The notes: generated from the letters alone by a model not told the origin. 64,000 bases of DNA from JAFKFH01 sp017307375 (GCA_965229335.1 OZ245874.1:2418001-2482000); one strand, 5' to 3'. Counted from the first letter of the stretch, positions 53,077 to 62,986 are shown. Translations and numbers: made by a program.

Positions 53077-54033
53077 ATGAAAGTGCTGTTCATCACCTCG
53101 AACCGGATCGGCGACGCCGTGCTGTCGACGGGCCTCGTCGCCTGGATGGTCGACAATGTCCGCGACCTGCGGCTTACGGTCGCCTGCGGCCCGCTCGCCG
53201 CGCCGCTGTTCGAGGCGGTGCCCGGCATCGAACGGGTCATCCCGATGCACAAGGGGCGCTGGGGCGCCCACTGGTTTCGGCTGTGGCGGCAGGTGTGGTG
53301 GCGACGCTGGAACCTGATCGTCGATCTTCGCGGCTCGCTGATATCCCAGGGCCTGCGCTCGACCCGGCGCAAGGTCATGCTGTTCCACAACGAGACGACG
53401 CACAAGGTCGCCCAGCTCGGCGCCTTCATGAAGCTGCGGCCGGTGCCGGGACCGAGGATCTACGTGGCGCCATCCCACGAGGCGGCCGCGGCCCGGCTGA
53501 TCCCGGCGGGTCCGCCCGTCCTGGCGGTCGCGCCGACCGCCAACTGGATCGGCAAGATCTGGCCGGCCGAGCGCTTCGTCGAGGCCATCGCCAGGCTGAC
53601 CGGACCGGACGGGATTTTGCCGGGTGCCCGGATCGCCGTGTTCGGCGGGCCGGGCGAGGAGGCGCTGGCCCGTCCGGTCCTGGAGGCATTGCCGCGCGAA
53701 CGGGTCATCGATCTCGTCGGCACCGTCGATCTCCTGACCGCCTCGGCCTGCCTGCGCCGCTGCGCCCTGTTCATCGGCAACGATTCCGCGCCGATGCATC
53801 TGGCTTCGGCCAGCGGCATCCCGACCATCGGCCTGTTCGGTCCCAGCAAGGAACTGGTCTACGGGCCATGGGGTGAGCGCGGCCTCGCCATACGCACCGA
53901 TCTCAGCTACGACCAGATCGTCGCGGCGCCCGAGTACGACCACCGCCTGCCGCAGAGCTGGATGGGCTCGCTGCCGGTCGACAAGGTCGTGGCCGAGGCC
54001 GAAGACTTCTGGCGGCACCTCGAGGAGACCTGA
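53077..54033 (+). CDS. Glycosyltransferase family 9 (heptosyltransferase-like)
   Basis: The 318-residue protein has a GT-B fold: ITSNRIGDAVLSTGLVAWM at the N-terminus (the catalytic Asp region), VLAVAPTANWIGKIWPAERF mid-way and the nucleotide-binding IGNDSAPMHLASASGIPTIGLFGPS near residue 228-250. Such enzymes add heptose or related sugars to LPS core. The exact acceptor is unknown. It is followed at 3 bases by a dihydroorotase gene. Confidence 0.9.
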   Translation: MKVLFITSNRIGDAVLSTGLVAWMVDNVRDLRLTVACGPLAAPLFEAVPGIERVIPMHKGRWGAHWFRLWRQVWWRRWNLIVDLRGSLISQGLRSTRRKVMLFHNETTHKVAQLGAFMKLRPVPGPRIYVAPSHEAAAARLIPAGPPVLAVAPTANWIGKIWPAERFVEAIARLTGPDGILPGARIAVFGGPGEEALARPVLEALPRERVIDLVGTVDLLTASACLRRCALFIGNDSAPMHLASASGIPTIGLFGPSKELVYGPWGERGLAIRTDLSYDQIVAAPEYDHRLPQSWMGSLPVDKVVAEAEDFWRHLEET

Positions 54034-54035
54034 CC

Positions 54036-55379
54036 ATGGCGGCAAGTTACGATCTGATCATCGCCGGCGGCGAGGTCGCGACCCCGAGCGGACTGGCGCG
54101 GGGCGATGTCGCCGTCCGCGGCGGGCGCATCGTTGCCATCGGCGCCCTGGACCGCGGAACCGCCGCCCAGGTGATCGAGGCTACCGGCCTGACCGTGCTG
54201 CCCGGCGTGATCGACAGCCAGGTCCATTTCCGCGAGCCGGGGCTGGAACACAAGGAGGACCTGGCCTCAGGCACCGCTGCGGCGGCCCTGGGTGGTGTCA
54301 CCGCCATCTTCGAGATGCCGAACACCAAGCCCGGCACCACGACCGCCGCGGCGCTCGAGGACAAGCTGGCCCGCGCCCGCGGCCGTGCCTGGGTCGATCA
54401 TGCCTTCTATGTCGGTGCGGCCGCCGACAATGTCGACGAACTGGCGCGGCTGGAAAACCTGCCCGGTGCGGCCGGCATCAAGGTATTCATGGGCTCGTCA
54501 ACCGGTACGCTGCTGGTCGCCGACGACGAGACGCTTGGGCGCGTCCTGTCGCAGGGCCGCCGCCGCGTCGCCATCCATGCCGAAGACGAAGACCGCTTGA
54601 TTGCCCGCCGGCATATCGCGGCCGAAAGCGGTGGTCGGGCGCATGCGCATCCCGACTGGCGCGACGTGGACAGTGCCCTGATGGCGACCAGGCGCCTGCT
54701 CAAGCTTGCCCGTCATACCGGCCGCCGGGTCCACGTGCTTCACGTGACGACCGCGGAAGAAATGGCGCTGCTGGCCGAACATCGCGACATCGCCACGGTC
54801 GAGGCGACGCCGCAGCATCTGACCCTCGCGGCACCCGACGCCTATGATCGCCTGGGTACCTATGCCCAGATGAACCCGCCGATCCGCGACGAGCGTCATC
54901 GGGCCGCGCTGTGGCAGGCCGTCACCGACGGCGTCGTCGACGTCATCGGGTCCGATCATGCCCCCCACACGATCGAGGAGAAGGCCAGGGCCTACCCGGA
55001 CAGCCCGTCCGGCATGCCCGGCGTCCAGACGCTGCTGCCGCTGCTGCTCGACCACGTGGCCGCCGGGCGTCTCACGCTGGCGCGGCTGATCGACCTGACC
55101 TCGGCCGGGGCGCAGCGCGTCTTCGGCGTGGCGGCCAAGGGCCGCATCGCCCTCGGTTACGACGCCGATTTCACCATCGTCGACCTCAAGCGCCGCCAGC
55201 GGATCGAGGAGAGCTGGCTCGCCTCGAAATGCGGCTGGTCGCCGTTCACCGGCATGACCGTGACGGGCTGGCCGGTCATGACCATCGTGCGCGGCCATGT
55301 CGTGATGCGCGACGGCGCGCTGCAGGGGGCCGCGATCGGCGAGCCGGTCCGCTTTACCGAGGCGCTGCCCGCGGCCTGA
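54036..55379 (+). CDS. pyrC: Dihydroorotase with substituted first metal ligand
   Basis: The 447-residue amidohydrolase matches class I dihydroorotases of alphaproteobacteria: LPGVIDSQVHFREPGLEHKEDL (60-76), the bridging Lys149 (GIKVFMGSS), HAEDED, HVLHVTT and the catalytic Asp in SDHAPH. The metal motif usually HxH is QVH here (Gln62, His64), so one zinc ligand is changed. Family members with this QVH form exist to my knowledge. A role in pyrimidine synthesis is likely but a hydantoinase-like role is not excluded. No pyrB partner is in the window. Confidence 0.85.
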   Translation: MAASYDLIIAGGEVATPSGLARGDVAVRGGRIVAIGALDRGTAAQVIEATGLTVLPGVIDSQVHFREPGLEHKEDLASGTAAAALGGVTAIFEMPNTKPGTTTAAALEDKLARARGRAWVDHAFYVGAAADNVDELARLENLPGAAGIKVFMGSSTGTLLVADDETLGRVLSQGRRRVAIHAEDEDRLIARRHIAAESGGRAHAHPDWRDVDSALMATRRLLKLARHTGRRVHVLHVTTAEEMALLAEHRDIATVEATPQHLTLAAPDAYDRLGTYAQMNPPIRDERHRAALWQAVTDGVVDVIGSDHAPHTIEEKARAYPDSPSGMPGVQTLLPLLLDHVAAGRLTLARLIDLTSAGAQRVFGVAAKGRIALGYDADFTIVDLKRRQRIEESWLASKCGWSPFTGMTVTGWPVMTIVRGHVVMRDGALQGAAIGEPVRFTEALPAA

Positions 55380-55381
55380 GC

Positions 55382-56731
55382 GTGCTGCCGGTAGACGCAG
55401 CCCTTGCCCATGCCGACGCGGCGCTGGCGGCAGGGCGGCTGGATCAGGCCGAGGAGGGCTATCGCCGTGTCCTCGGCGCGCGCCCGGATCATGCCGGTGC
55501 GCTGTGGCGGTTCGCCGAGCTGGCGCGCCGACGCGGGCATGTCGCGCTTGGCCTTCATCTGTTGCGTGCGGCGGCGGCGGCCGATCCCGCCGAATGGCAG
55601 GCCTGGCGGCTGCTCGGCAACGAGCTTGCGCGGCGCGGCGACGCGGCAGCGCATCGGATGCACCGGCGGGCGACCGCAGCCTTGCCGTCGGCGGTGGAGG
55701 CCTGGTTCGACCGGGCCGTGACGTTGGTCGACGACAACCGGGATGCCGAGGGCACAGCCGCCTTGCAGCGGGCGCTCGCTCTGGCGCCGGACTCGCCGCT
55801 GCTGCGCATGATGTGGGGTATGAGGCGGCTCGCCCATGGCGACTATCGGCGGGGATTCGCGCATTACGCGGCGCGTTGGGAAGTCCCGTGGCTGGTGCCG
55901 TGGGCGGCGCGATGGCGAGGGCGGCGCTGGCGGGGCGAGCCGATCGCCGGCAAGACGGTCCTGGTGCTCGGCGAACAGGGGTTCGGCGACGACCTGATGT
56001 GCCTGCGTTTCCTGCCCCGGCTGAAAGACATGGGCGCGCGTGTCATGCTGGCGCTGTCACCCCAGTTGGCGCCGCTCGCCCGGGACCTGCCGGCGGTCGA
56101 CGTGTTTGTCGAAAGCGGCGAGCCGGTGCCGCCCTGCGACTTCGAGATCCCGATGTTCGACCTGCCCTGGCGGGTCGGCCTTGGTCGACCGGCGGACGCG
56201 GCATGTTCCCCCTATCTGCGGGCGGATCCGGGCAAGGTGGCGGCATGGCGCGACCGGCTTGGGCCTGCTACGGGCTTGCGCATCGGCATCGCCTGGGCGG
56301 GACGGCCCAGCCATCCGCTGGATGCGCGGCGGTCGCTGTCGCTTTCGGCCCTGGCCCCGCTTCTTGGCATGGCCGGGTGCGAGTTCCACTCGCTGCAGCT
56401 TGGTACCGCCGCGGCCGCGGCAGCCGGCACGCCGGTGATCGATCATCAGGCGGAGTTGCGCGCGTTCGACGACACGGCAGCGCTGATGTCGGTGCTGGAC
56501 CTGATCATTTCGGTCGACAGCGCCCCCGTCCACCTCGCCGGCGCCCTCGGCCGGCCGGTATGGGCGATGCTCTATGCGCCGGCCGAATGGCGCTGGGGCA
56601 TCTCGGGCGACACCACGCCGTGGTACGGCAGTGCCCGGTTGTTCCGCCAACAGGCCGTCGGGGAGTGGGCGCCGGTCGTCGCCCGGATCTGCGCCGCCCT
56701 GGCCGATATGCTGAATCGTCAGTCAGCTTAA
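55382..56731 (+). CDS. TPR-containing glycosyltransferase (GT9/GT41-like)
   Basis: The 449-residue protein has two to four tetratricopeptide-like repeats in its first ~150 residues (DAALAAGRLDQAEEGYRRVLGARPDHAGAL and later copies) and a GT-B catalytic domain with LVLGEQGFGDDLMCLRF (about 194-210) and the GT9-like LDLIISVDSAPVHLAGALGRPVWAML near 375-400. The GTG start 55382 lies 2 bases after the dihydroorotase stop, with no clear ribosome site, so translation is probably coupled. The substrate is unknown. Confidence 0.85.
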   Translation: MLPVDAALAHADAALAAGRLDQAEEGYRRVLGARPDHAGALWRFAELARRRGHVALGLHLLRAAAAADPAEWQAWRLLGNELARRGDAAAHRMHRRATAALPSAVEAWFDRAVTLVDDNRDAEGTAALQRALALAPDSPLLRMMWGMRRLAHGDYRRGFAHYAARWEVPWLVPWAARWRGRRWRGEPIAGKTVLVLGEQGFGDDLMCLRFLPRLKDMGARVMLALSPQLAPLARDLPAVDVFVESGEPVPPCDFEIPMFDLPWRVGLGRPADAACSPYLRADPGKVAAWRDRLGPATGLRIGIAWAGRPSHPLDARRSLSLSALAPLLGMAGCEFHSLQLGTAAAAAAGTPVIDHQAELRAFDDTAALMSVLDLIISVDSAPVHLAGALGRPVWAMLYAPAEWRWGISGDTTPWYGSARLFRQQAVGEWAPVVARICAALADMLNRQSA

Positions 56732-56756
56732 CGACGTCCCGCTGCTCTGCTATAAG
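56728..56756 (+). promoter_or_regulatory. Candidate promoter for the thiolase gene
   Basis: TTAACG (56728-56733) and TATAAG (56751-56756) are 17 bases apart, resembling -35 and -10 elements. They overlap the upstream stop codon and precede the thiolase ATG by 41 bases. A GGAAGGA ribosome site lies just before that ATG. Confidence 0.35.
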
Positions 56757-56797
56757 ACGGCCGCCCAAATCTTGAGAGATACCGGAAGGAAACGCGC

Positions 56798-57961
56798 ATG
56801 ACCGCCTGCATCGTCGGCTGGAGCCACTCGAAGTTCGGCAAGCTGGAAGGCACGCTCGAAGACCTGATCGTCCAGGTCGCTCAAGGCGCGATCGCCGATG
56901 CGGGGATCGCGCCGTCGGACGTCGACCAGATCTACATCGGCACCTTCAATGGCGGGCTTGACGAACAGGACTTCGCGGCATCGCTGGTGCTGCAGGCCGA
57001 CGACCGCCTGCGCTTCACCCCGTCGACCAGGGTCGAGAATGCCTGTGCCACCGGCTCGGCGGCGATCTACCAGGGTATCAACGCGATCGAGGCCGGCAAG
57101 GCGCGGGTCGTGCTGGCGGTCGGCGTCGAGAAGATGACCGCGATCGAGACCTCGGCGGTCGGCAAGATCCTCCTTCGCGCCTCCTATCGCAAGACCGAGC
57201 ATTTCACCGATGGCGGCTTCGCGGCCTGCTTCGACGTGATCCAGTCGTCCTATTTCCAGCGTTACGGCGACCAGTCGGACGCGACGGCGCGCATCGCGGC
57301 CAAGAACCACAAGAACGGCTCGGTCAATCCGCTGGCCCATATGCAGCGGGATTTCGGCTACGAGTTCTGCCGCACCGTGTCCGACAAGAATCCGATCGTG
57401 GTCGGCCAGCTGAAGCGCACCGATTGCAGCATGGTCTCGGACGGTGCCGCCGCCGTGGTGCTGACCGACACGCAGACGGCGCTGTCGATGAAGAAGGCCA
57501 TCGCCTTCCGCGCCGCCCAGCATGTCCAGGATTTCCTGCCGATGGCCAAGCGCGACGTCATTGCCTTCGAAGGTCCCGAACTCGCGTGGAAGAAGGCCCT
57601 GGCCGAAGCGAAACTGACCCTCGACGACCTTTCGTTCGTCGAAAGCCATGACTGCTTCACCATCGCGGAACTGATCGAATACGAGGCCATGGGCCTGACC
57701 CCCAAGGGGCAGGGCGCCCGCGCGATCAACGAAGGCTGGACGGAGAAGGACGGCAAGCTGCCGGTCAATCCGTCGGGCGGGCTGAAGTCGAAGGGTCATC
57801 CGATCGGCGCCACCGGCGTCTCGATGCACGTGATGGCCGCGATGCAGCTCGACGGCTCGGCCGGCGGCATGCAGGTGCGGGATCCGAAGATCGGCGCCGT
57901 CTTCAACATGGGCGGCGTGGCCGTCGCCAACTACGTCTCCATCCTCGAAAAGCTGCGCTGA
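56798..57961 (+). CDS. Thiolase-family acyl-CoA acetyltransferase (SCP2-like)
   Basis: The 387-residue protein has the nucleophile Cys83 (RVENACATGSAA), a catalytic HDCF-type segment (ESHDCFTIAELI) near 285 and the GHPIGATGVSMH motif near 338. This form is the SCP2/thiolase-like subgroup that cleaves or joins longer CoA esters. No MaoC or DUF35 partner is adjacent. It precedes an AcuI-like reductase by 16 bases, so both may process the acid imported by the Liv transporter that follows. Confidence 0.9.
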   Translation: MTACIVGWSHSKFGKLEGTLEDLIVQVAQGAIADAGIAPSDVDQIYIGTFNGGLDEQDFAASLVLQADDRLRFTPSTRVENACATGSAAIYQGINAIEAGKARVVLAVGVEKMTAIETSAVGKILLRASYRKTEHFTDGGFAACFDVIQSSYFQRYGDQSDATARIAAKNHKNGSVNPLAHMQRDFGYEFCRTVSDKNPIVVGQLKRTDCSMVSDGAAAVVLTDTQTALSMKKAIAFRAAQHVQDFLPMAKRDVIAFEGPELAWKKALAEAKLTLDDLSFVESHDCFTIAELIEYEAMGLTPKGQGARAINEGWTEKDGKLPVNPSGGLKSKGHPIGATGVSMHVMAAMQLDGSAGGMQVRDPKIGAVFNMGGVAVANYVSILEKLR

Positions 57962-57977
57962 AGAAAGGCTCGGAGCC

Positions 57978-58973
57978 ATGGTCCAGGACCGCTTTCCCGC
58001 CCTGATCGCCCGCGATGCCGGCAACGGCAAGTACACGGCCGCCATCGAGCAGTTGACCCTGGCCGACCTGCCCGACGAGGACGTGCTGGTCGAGGTCGAC
58101 TGCTCGACGGTCAACTACAAGGACGGGCTGGCGGTCTCGGGCAAGGGCAAGATCATCCGCAAGTTCCCGATGGTCTGCGGCATCGACCTTGCCGGTACGG
58201 TGGTCGAGAGCCGGTCGCCCGACTGGCGGCCGGGCGACAAGGTGCTGGTCAACGGCCATGGCCTGTCCGAACGTTTCTGGGGCGGGTTCAGCCGGTATCA
58301 ACGGCTCAAGCCGGAATGGCTGGTCCGCCGCCCCGACGCCTTCTCGGCGGCCGAGGCGATGGCGATCGGCACTGCGGGCTATACCGCGATGCTCTGCGTG
58401 CTGGCGCTGGCCGAGGCCGGCGTCGGGCCGGAACGCGGTGAGATCGTCGTGACCGGCGCCGCCGGTGGCGTCGGGTCGGTTGCCATCGGCCTGCTGGCGG
58501 GCCGCGGCTATCGCGTGGCGGCGGCTACCGGACGGCCGGAAACTCACGACTACCTGCGCGGGCTCGGCGCCGCGGCTTTCGTGACCCGCGAGGAACTGGC
58601 CCAGAAGGGCGCGCCGCTGCAGTCCGAGCGCTGGGCCGGCGCCGTCGATTCCGTCGGCTCGCAGACCCTTGCCACGGTGCTGGCCCAGACCGCCTATGGC
58701 GGCGCCGTGGCCGCCTGCGGGCTGGCCGGCGGTGCCGACCTGCCGACGACGGTGCTGCCCTTCATCCTGCGCGGCGTGCGGCTTCTCGGCATTGACTCGG
58801 TGATGGCGCCGCGGGCGGCGCGCGAGGCTGCCTGGGCCGCGCTGGCGCGCGAGTTGCCCAAGGACAAGCTGGGCGCGCTGACCCAGACCGCCAAGCTGGC
58901 CGATGTTCCGGCGCTGGCTGAGGCGATCGTGGCCGGCAAGGTCCGCGGGCGCGTCGTCGTCGAGATCGTTTGA
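57978..58973 (+). CDS. AcuI/YhdH-type acrylyl-CoA reductase (quinone oxidoreductase family)
   Basis: The 331-residue MDR protein has the conserved STVNYKDGLAVSGKGKI, VCGIDLAGTV, NGHGLSERFWGGFSRYQ and NAD(P)-binding VTGAAGGVGSVAIGLLA. This sequence pattern is the AcuI/YhdH group, which reduces acrylyl-CoA to propanoyl-CoA with NADPH. Zinc-binding cysteines of true alcohol dehydrogenases are absent. GGAG lies before the ATG. Confidence 0.9.
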   Translation: MVQDRFPALIARDAGNGKYTAAIEQLTLADLPDEDVLVEVDCSTVNYKDGLAVSGKGKIIRKFPMVCGIDLAGTVVESRSPDWRPGDKVLVNGHGLSERFWGGFSRYQRLKPEWLVRRPDAFSAAEAMAIGTAGYTAMLCVLALAEAGVGPERGEIVVTGAAGGVGSVAIGLLAGRGYRVAAATGRPETHDYLRGLGAAAFVTREELAQKGAPLQSERWAGAVDSVGSQTLATVLAQTAYGGAVAACGLAGGADLPTTVLPFILRGVRLLGIDSVMAPRAAREAAWAALARELPKDKLGALTQTAKLADVPALAEAIVAGKVRGRVVVEIV

Positions 58974-58993
58974 CATGCGATGATCTGGTTTTG

Positions 58994-59014
58994 ACTTCCA
59001 ACTGTTATGGAAGT
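58994..59014. promoter_or_regulatory. Inverted repeat upstream of the Liv operon
   Basis: ACTTCCA (58994-59000) and TGGAAGT (59008-59014) are perfect inverted copies, 7 bases apart, in the 100-base AT-rich gap before the binding-protein gene. The first arm abuts a TTGACT (58991-58996), a possible -35; TATATT (59019-59024) is 22 bases farther on, too distant to pair well with it. The layout suits a repressor site. Confidence 0.4.
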
Positions 59015-59073
59015 GACTTATATTCCCCGACCAAACAAACTAGGCTGCGGCTCTTTTTTCGGGGAGGAAGCCA

Positions 59074-60345
59074 ATGTCGTCCAAGTCGCGTGATCAGAAA
59101 TCCGCCGGCGCGGGCCTCGTCGACCGCCGTTCGGCGCTCGCCGGGATCGCCGCCGGCACCGCGGCGGCGGTTGCGCCGTTCAACATCGTCAAGGCGCAGG
59201 CCAAGGTTCTGAAGATCGGCGTCATCCTGCCGCGCTCGGGGGTTCAGGCGTTCTTCGGGCAGTCCTGCGCCAAGGGCGCCGAGATCGCCGAGGAAGTGCT
59301 GCGCCAGGTCGGCTACGACCAGAAGTTCGAGATTCTCAACGCCGACTTCGAATCGAATGTCGACGTCGCCCGCAGCCGGGCCGAGCGCCTGATCAACGAC
59401 GGCGCCCATGTCCTGGTCGGGCCGTTCGATTCCGGCGCGGCGATGGCGATCGCGCAGGTCACCGAACAGAAGCGCGTCCCGTTCGTCTGCAACATCGCGG
59501 CGGTGCCGCAGCTGACCGAGCAGGGCTACAAGTTCGTCTTCCGCATCTTCCCGACCTCGGTCGACCTGGTGCGCAACGGCCTGCTCGGCTTCAAGGACGT
59601 GTTCGCCGCCACCGGCAAGACGCCGCAGACCGCGGTGTTCATGCATATCAACGATACCTTCGGCCAGGCCAACAAGGCAGCGATCGACAAGCTGTTCCCG
59701 GCGGCCAACATGCCGTTCAAGATCCTCGACACCATCGCCTACGATCCCGCCGCGCGCGACCTGTCGGTCGAGGTGGCCAAGGCCAAGGCGACCAATGCCG
59801 ATCTGCTGATGGTGGTGTCGCGCCTGAACGATGCGATCCTGCTGGTCCGCGAGATGGTCAAGCAGCGCTGGGAGCCGATGGGCATCATGTCGCCCGGCTC
59901 GCCCGGCATGTACGAGGCGCAGTTCTTCCAGACCCTCGGCAAGTATTCCGACTACGCCGTCTCGGTCGTGCCCTGGTACAACCCGACGACCAAGCTGTCG
60001 GCGCTGGTCGGCTCGGCCTTCAACAAGAAGTTCCCCAAGGATTCGCTGGTCGGCAACATCTTCAACGTTGGCTTCACGTTCGAATCGATCATGGTGGCGG
60101 TCGACGCCTTCAAGCGGGCCGGCACGACGGACCCGGTGGCGCTGGCCGATGCGATCCGCCAGACCGACCTGGCGAACCGCCTGATGATCGGCGGTCCGAT
60201 CAAGTTCGACGCCAAGGGCCAGAACATGAATGTCGGCTCGGCGGTGCTGCAGAACTTCAACCAGCGTCCGTCAGTGGTCTTCCCGAAGGAGGCTGCCGAA
60301 GCCGCCCCGGTGTTCCCGGTGCCCGGCTGGTCGCAGCGCGCCTGA
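59074..60345 (+). CDS. Branched-chain amino acid-type ABC transporter substrate-binding protein
   Basis: The 423-residue periplasmic protein has a twin-arginine-like signal (VDRRSALAGIAAGTAAAVAPFNIVKAQA) and the type I periplasmic-binding fold LKIGVILPRSGVQAFFGQSCAKGAEIAEEVL. Family features include GPFDSGAAMAIAQVTEQKRVPFV. Such proteins bind amino acids, amides, urea or aromatic acids; the neighbouring CoA enzymes favour a carboxylic acid. GGGGAGGA lies before ATG 59074. It is the first gene of a complete Liv transporter. Confidence 0.92.
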   Translation: MSSKSRDQKSAGAGLVDRRSALAGIAAGTAAAVAPFNIVKAQAKVLKIGVILPRSGVQAFFGQSCAKGAEIAEEVLRQVGYDQKFEILNADFESNVDVARSRAERLINDGAHVLVGPFDSGAAMAIAQVTEQKRVPFVCNIAAVPQLTEQGYKFVFRIFPTSVDLVRNGLLGFKDVFAATGKTPQTAVFMHINDTFGQANKAAIDKLFPAANMPFKILDTIAYDPAARDLSVEVAKAKATNADLLMVVSRLNDAILLVREMVKQRWEPMGIMSPGSPGMYEAQFFQTLGKYSDYAVSVVPWYNPTTKLSALVGSAFNKKFPKDSLVGNIFNVGFTFESIMVAVDAFKRAGTTDPVALADAIRQTDLANRLMIGGPIKFDAKGQNMNVGSAVLQNFNQRPSVVFPKEAAEAAPVFPVPGWSQRA

Positions 60346-60391
60346 CCGCCTGAACCTCTCCGCCTGACGCCCACGCTGGACCGGTCGGTAC

Positions 60392-61261
60392 ATGCCCGCA
60401 GACCTGATATTGAATGTTGCTGTCGGCGGTGTGCTGACCGGCTTGGTTTATGGCCTGATGGCGCTGGGGCTGTCGGTCATCTTCGGCGTGGTGCGCGTCG
60501 TCAACTTCGCCCACGGCGAGATGATGACGCTCGGCATGTACGCGGCCGTCGTGCTGTTCGGCTCGTTCGGCCTCGATCCGCTGCTGATGCTGATTCCGGT
60601 CGCCGCCGCGCTGTTCGTGATCGGCTACATACTGCAATCCACCCTGATCAATCCGTTCGTCAACCGGCCTGAGCATTCTCAGTTCATGCTGCTGGTCGCG
60701 GTTGCGATGATCATGGTCAACGGCCTGCTGATGGCGTTCGGACCCAACGCGCGCAACACGCTGGTCTCCTACGCGCTCGATTCCTACCAGGTCGGTCCCG
60801 TCATCATCGACGCGGTCCGTCTCTATGCCGCGCTTGCGGCCTTGGCCGTCGCCGTCGCCCTGTTCGCCTTCTTCAAGCTGACCCCGACCGGCAAGGCGAT
60901 CCGGGCCTGCGCCGACAATTATCTCGGCGCCCAGGTCGTGGGCCTCAACGTCAAGCGACTCTACGCCTTCACCTTCGGCGTGGGGGCGGCCTGCGTCGGC
61001 GCCGCCGGCTGCATCATGGTGCTGCTGATCGACGTGACCCCGCAGATCGGCCCCGCCTATACGCTGCTCGCCTTCGTCATCGTGATCGTCGGCGGGCTCG
61101 GCTCGATGCCCGGCGCGCTGCTCGGCGGCATCCTGATCGGGCTGTCGGAGGCGCTGGCGGGGCTGTTCTTCGTGCCTTCGGCCAAGGGCATGTTCGCCTT
61201 CGCCATCCTCGTCCTGGTCCTGTTGCTGCGGCCGCAAGGCCTGTTGGGGAAGAAAGCATGA
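60392..61261 (+). CDS. Liv-type ABC transporter permease (LivH)
   Basis: The 289-residue membrane protein has about eight helices and the LivH motifs LILNVAVGGVLTGLVYGLMALGLSVIFGVVRVVNFAHGEMMTLGMY and GGLGSMPGALLGGILIGLSEAL near the end, the ATPase-contacting region. It overlaps livM by 4 bases (ATGA). Confidence 0.95.
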   Translation: MPADLILNVAVGGVLTGLVYGLMALGLSVIFGVVRVVNFAHGEMMTLGMYAAVVLFGSFGLDPLLMLIPVAAALFVIGYILQSTLINPFVNRPEHSQFMLLVAVAMIMVNGLLMAFGPNARNTLVSYALDSYQVGPVIIDAVRLYAALAALAVAVALFAFFKLTPTGKAIRACADNYLGAQVVGLNVKRLYAFTFGVGAACVGAAGCIMVLLIDVTPQIGPAYTLLAFVIVIVGGLGSMPGALLGGILIGLSEALAGLFFVPSAKGMFAFAILVLVLLLRPQGLLGKKA

Positions 61262-62265
61262 GCCGGATGCTGCGCCGCCTCGGCGAGGGCGTGTCGAACC
61301 GTGCCCTGGTCGCCCTCGGCCTCGTCTTCGCCGCGCTGTTGCTGGCCCCGCTGGTCTCGAACGGCTACGTCCTCTCGGTCCTGATCATCGCGCTGTACTA
61401 CGCCTATGCCGGGCAGGCCTGGAACGTGATGATGGGGTTCTGCGGCCAGCTGAGCCTCGGGCATTCGCTCTATGTCGGGGTTGCCGCCTACGCCGCCGCC
61501 ATCTTCTTCGTGAAGTGGAACGTGCCGCCGGTCATCGGCATGTTCGCCGCGATTGCGGTGGCGATGGCGTTCGGCGCGGTCATCGGCTTCCTCGCCTTCC
61601 GCTTCTCGGTCTCGGGCGTCTATTTCGCGCTGCTGACCATCGCCTTCGCCGAATTCACCCGCATCGGCTTCGACCATTTCACCTGGGCCGGCGGCTCCGG
61701 CGGCTTCTTCCTCAAGGTCGAGGATCGGGCGGCCGACCTGATCACGCTGCGCGGCCCGCCGATCATGTTCTATTACGTGATGCTGGCCCTGACGGCGCTT
61801 GCGTTCCTGTTCTGCCGGATGCTGACCCAGTCGCGTGTCGGCTACTACTGGTTCGCGATCCGCGAGGACCAGGAAGCGGCCCAGGCGCTCGGCATCAACG
61901 TCTTCCGCTACAAGATGCTGGCGGTGATCGTTTCTTCGGGCATGACGTCGCTGGCCGGGGTGTTCTTCGCCTTCTATTACAACAACCTGTTCCCCGAGCA
62001 GATCTTCTCCATGGCGCGCTCGATCGAGCTGATCCTGGGGCCGATCATCGGCGGGCTGGGCACGCTGTTCGGCCCGATTCTCGGCGCCTTCGTCCTCACC
62101 GTGCTGGCCGACCTCGTAACCGAAGTCCTGGTCTTCACCGGCTACGACATTCCGGGCGTCAAGCAGGTGTTTTATGGTCTGTGCCTGGCCGTCGTGGTGA
62201 TCTGGTTGCCGCTGGGGATCTGGCCGCCGCTGAAGCGCCGCCTCGGGCTGGAGGGCCGGTCATGA
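61258..62265 (+). CDS. Liv-type ABC transporter permease (LivM)
   Basis: The 335-residue membrane protein has eight to ten helices, the typical YAYAGQAWNVMMGFCGQLSLGHSLYVGVAAYAAAI, and GGLGTLFGPILGAFVLTVLADL. It is the second permease of the transporter and overlaps the LivG gene by 4 bases. Confidence 0.95.
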   Translation: MSRMLRRLGEGVSNRALVALGLVFAALLLAPLVSNGYVLSVLIIALYYAYAGQAWNVMMGFCGQLSLGHSLYVGVAAYAAAIFFVKWNVPPVIGMFAAIAVAMAFGAVIGFLAFRFSVSGVYFALLTIAFAEFTRIGFDHFTWAGGSGGFFLKVEDRAADLITLRGPPIMFYYVMLALTALAFLFCRMLTQSRVGYYWFAIREDQEAAQALGINVFRYKMLAVIVSSGMTSLAGVFFAFYYNNLFPEQIFSMARSIELILGPIIGGLGTLFGPILGAFVLTVLADLVTEVLVFTGYDIPGVKQVFYGLCLAVVVIWLPLGIWPPLKRRLGLEGRS

Positions 62266-62986
62266 CCGCGCTGCTCGAAGTCCGCGGCCTGTCGAAGAGC
62301 TTCCGGGGCCTTCGGGCCGTGTCGCAGGTTTCCTTCGACGTCCCGCAGGGCGAGATCGTCGCGCTGATCGGCCCGAACGGGGCCGGCAAGACCACCTGCT
62401 TCAACATGATCGCCGGGGCCTTCCCCCCGTCGGACGGGACGGTCCGGCTGGGCGGCCGCGACATCACGGGCCTGCGCGCCGACCAGATCTGCCGGGCAGG
62501 CATCGGCCGGACCTTCCAGATCGTCAAGCCCTTCGCCGGGCTGACCGTCCATGAGAACGTCACGGTCGGCGCCCTGAACGCTTTCGCCGACCTCGCCGAT
62601 GCCCGGGCCAAGGCGGCCGAGGTGCTGCAACTGCTGGGGCTGTGGGCAAAGCGCGACCAGCCGGCCTCGTCGCTGACCCTGCCGGACCGCAAGCGGCTGG
62701 AAGTTGCCCGTGCGCTCGGTACCGGGCCGCAGTTGCTGCTGCTCGACGAGGTGATGGCCGGCCTGCGCCCGACCGAGACCGACCAGATGGTCGCCGTCTT
62801 CCGCCAACTCAACGAGAAGACCGGGCTGACCATCCTGCTGATCGAGCATGTGATGCGGGCGGTGATGGCGCTGGCCCGCCGGATCGTCGTGCTGCATCAC
62901 GGCGAGACCATTGCGATGGGGGACCCCGAGACGGTGGTACGCGACCCCGCGGTGCTCGACGTCTATCTCGGCGCGGAGGCCCTCTG

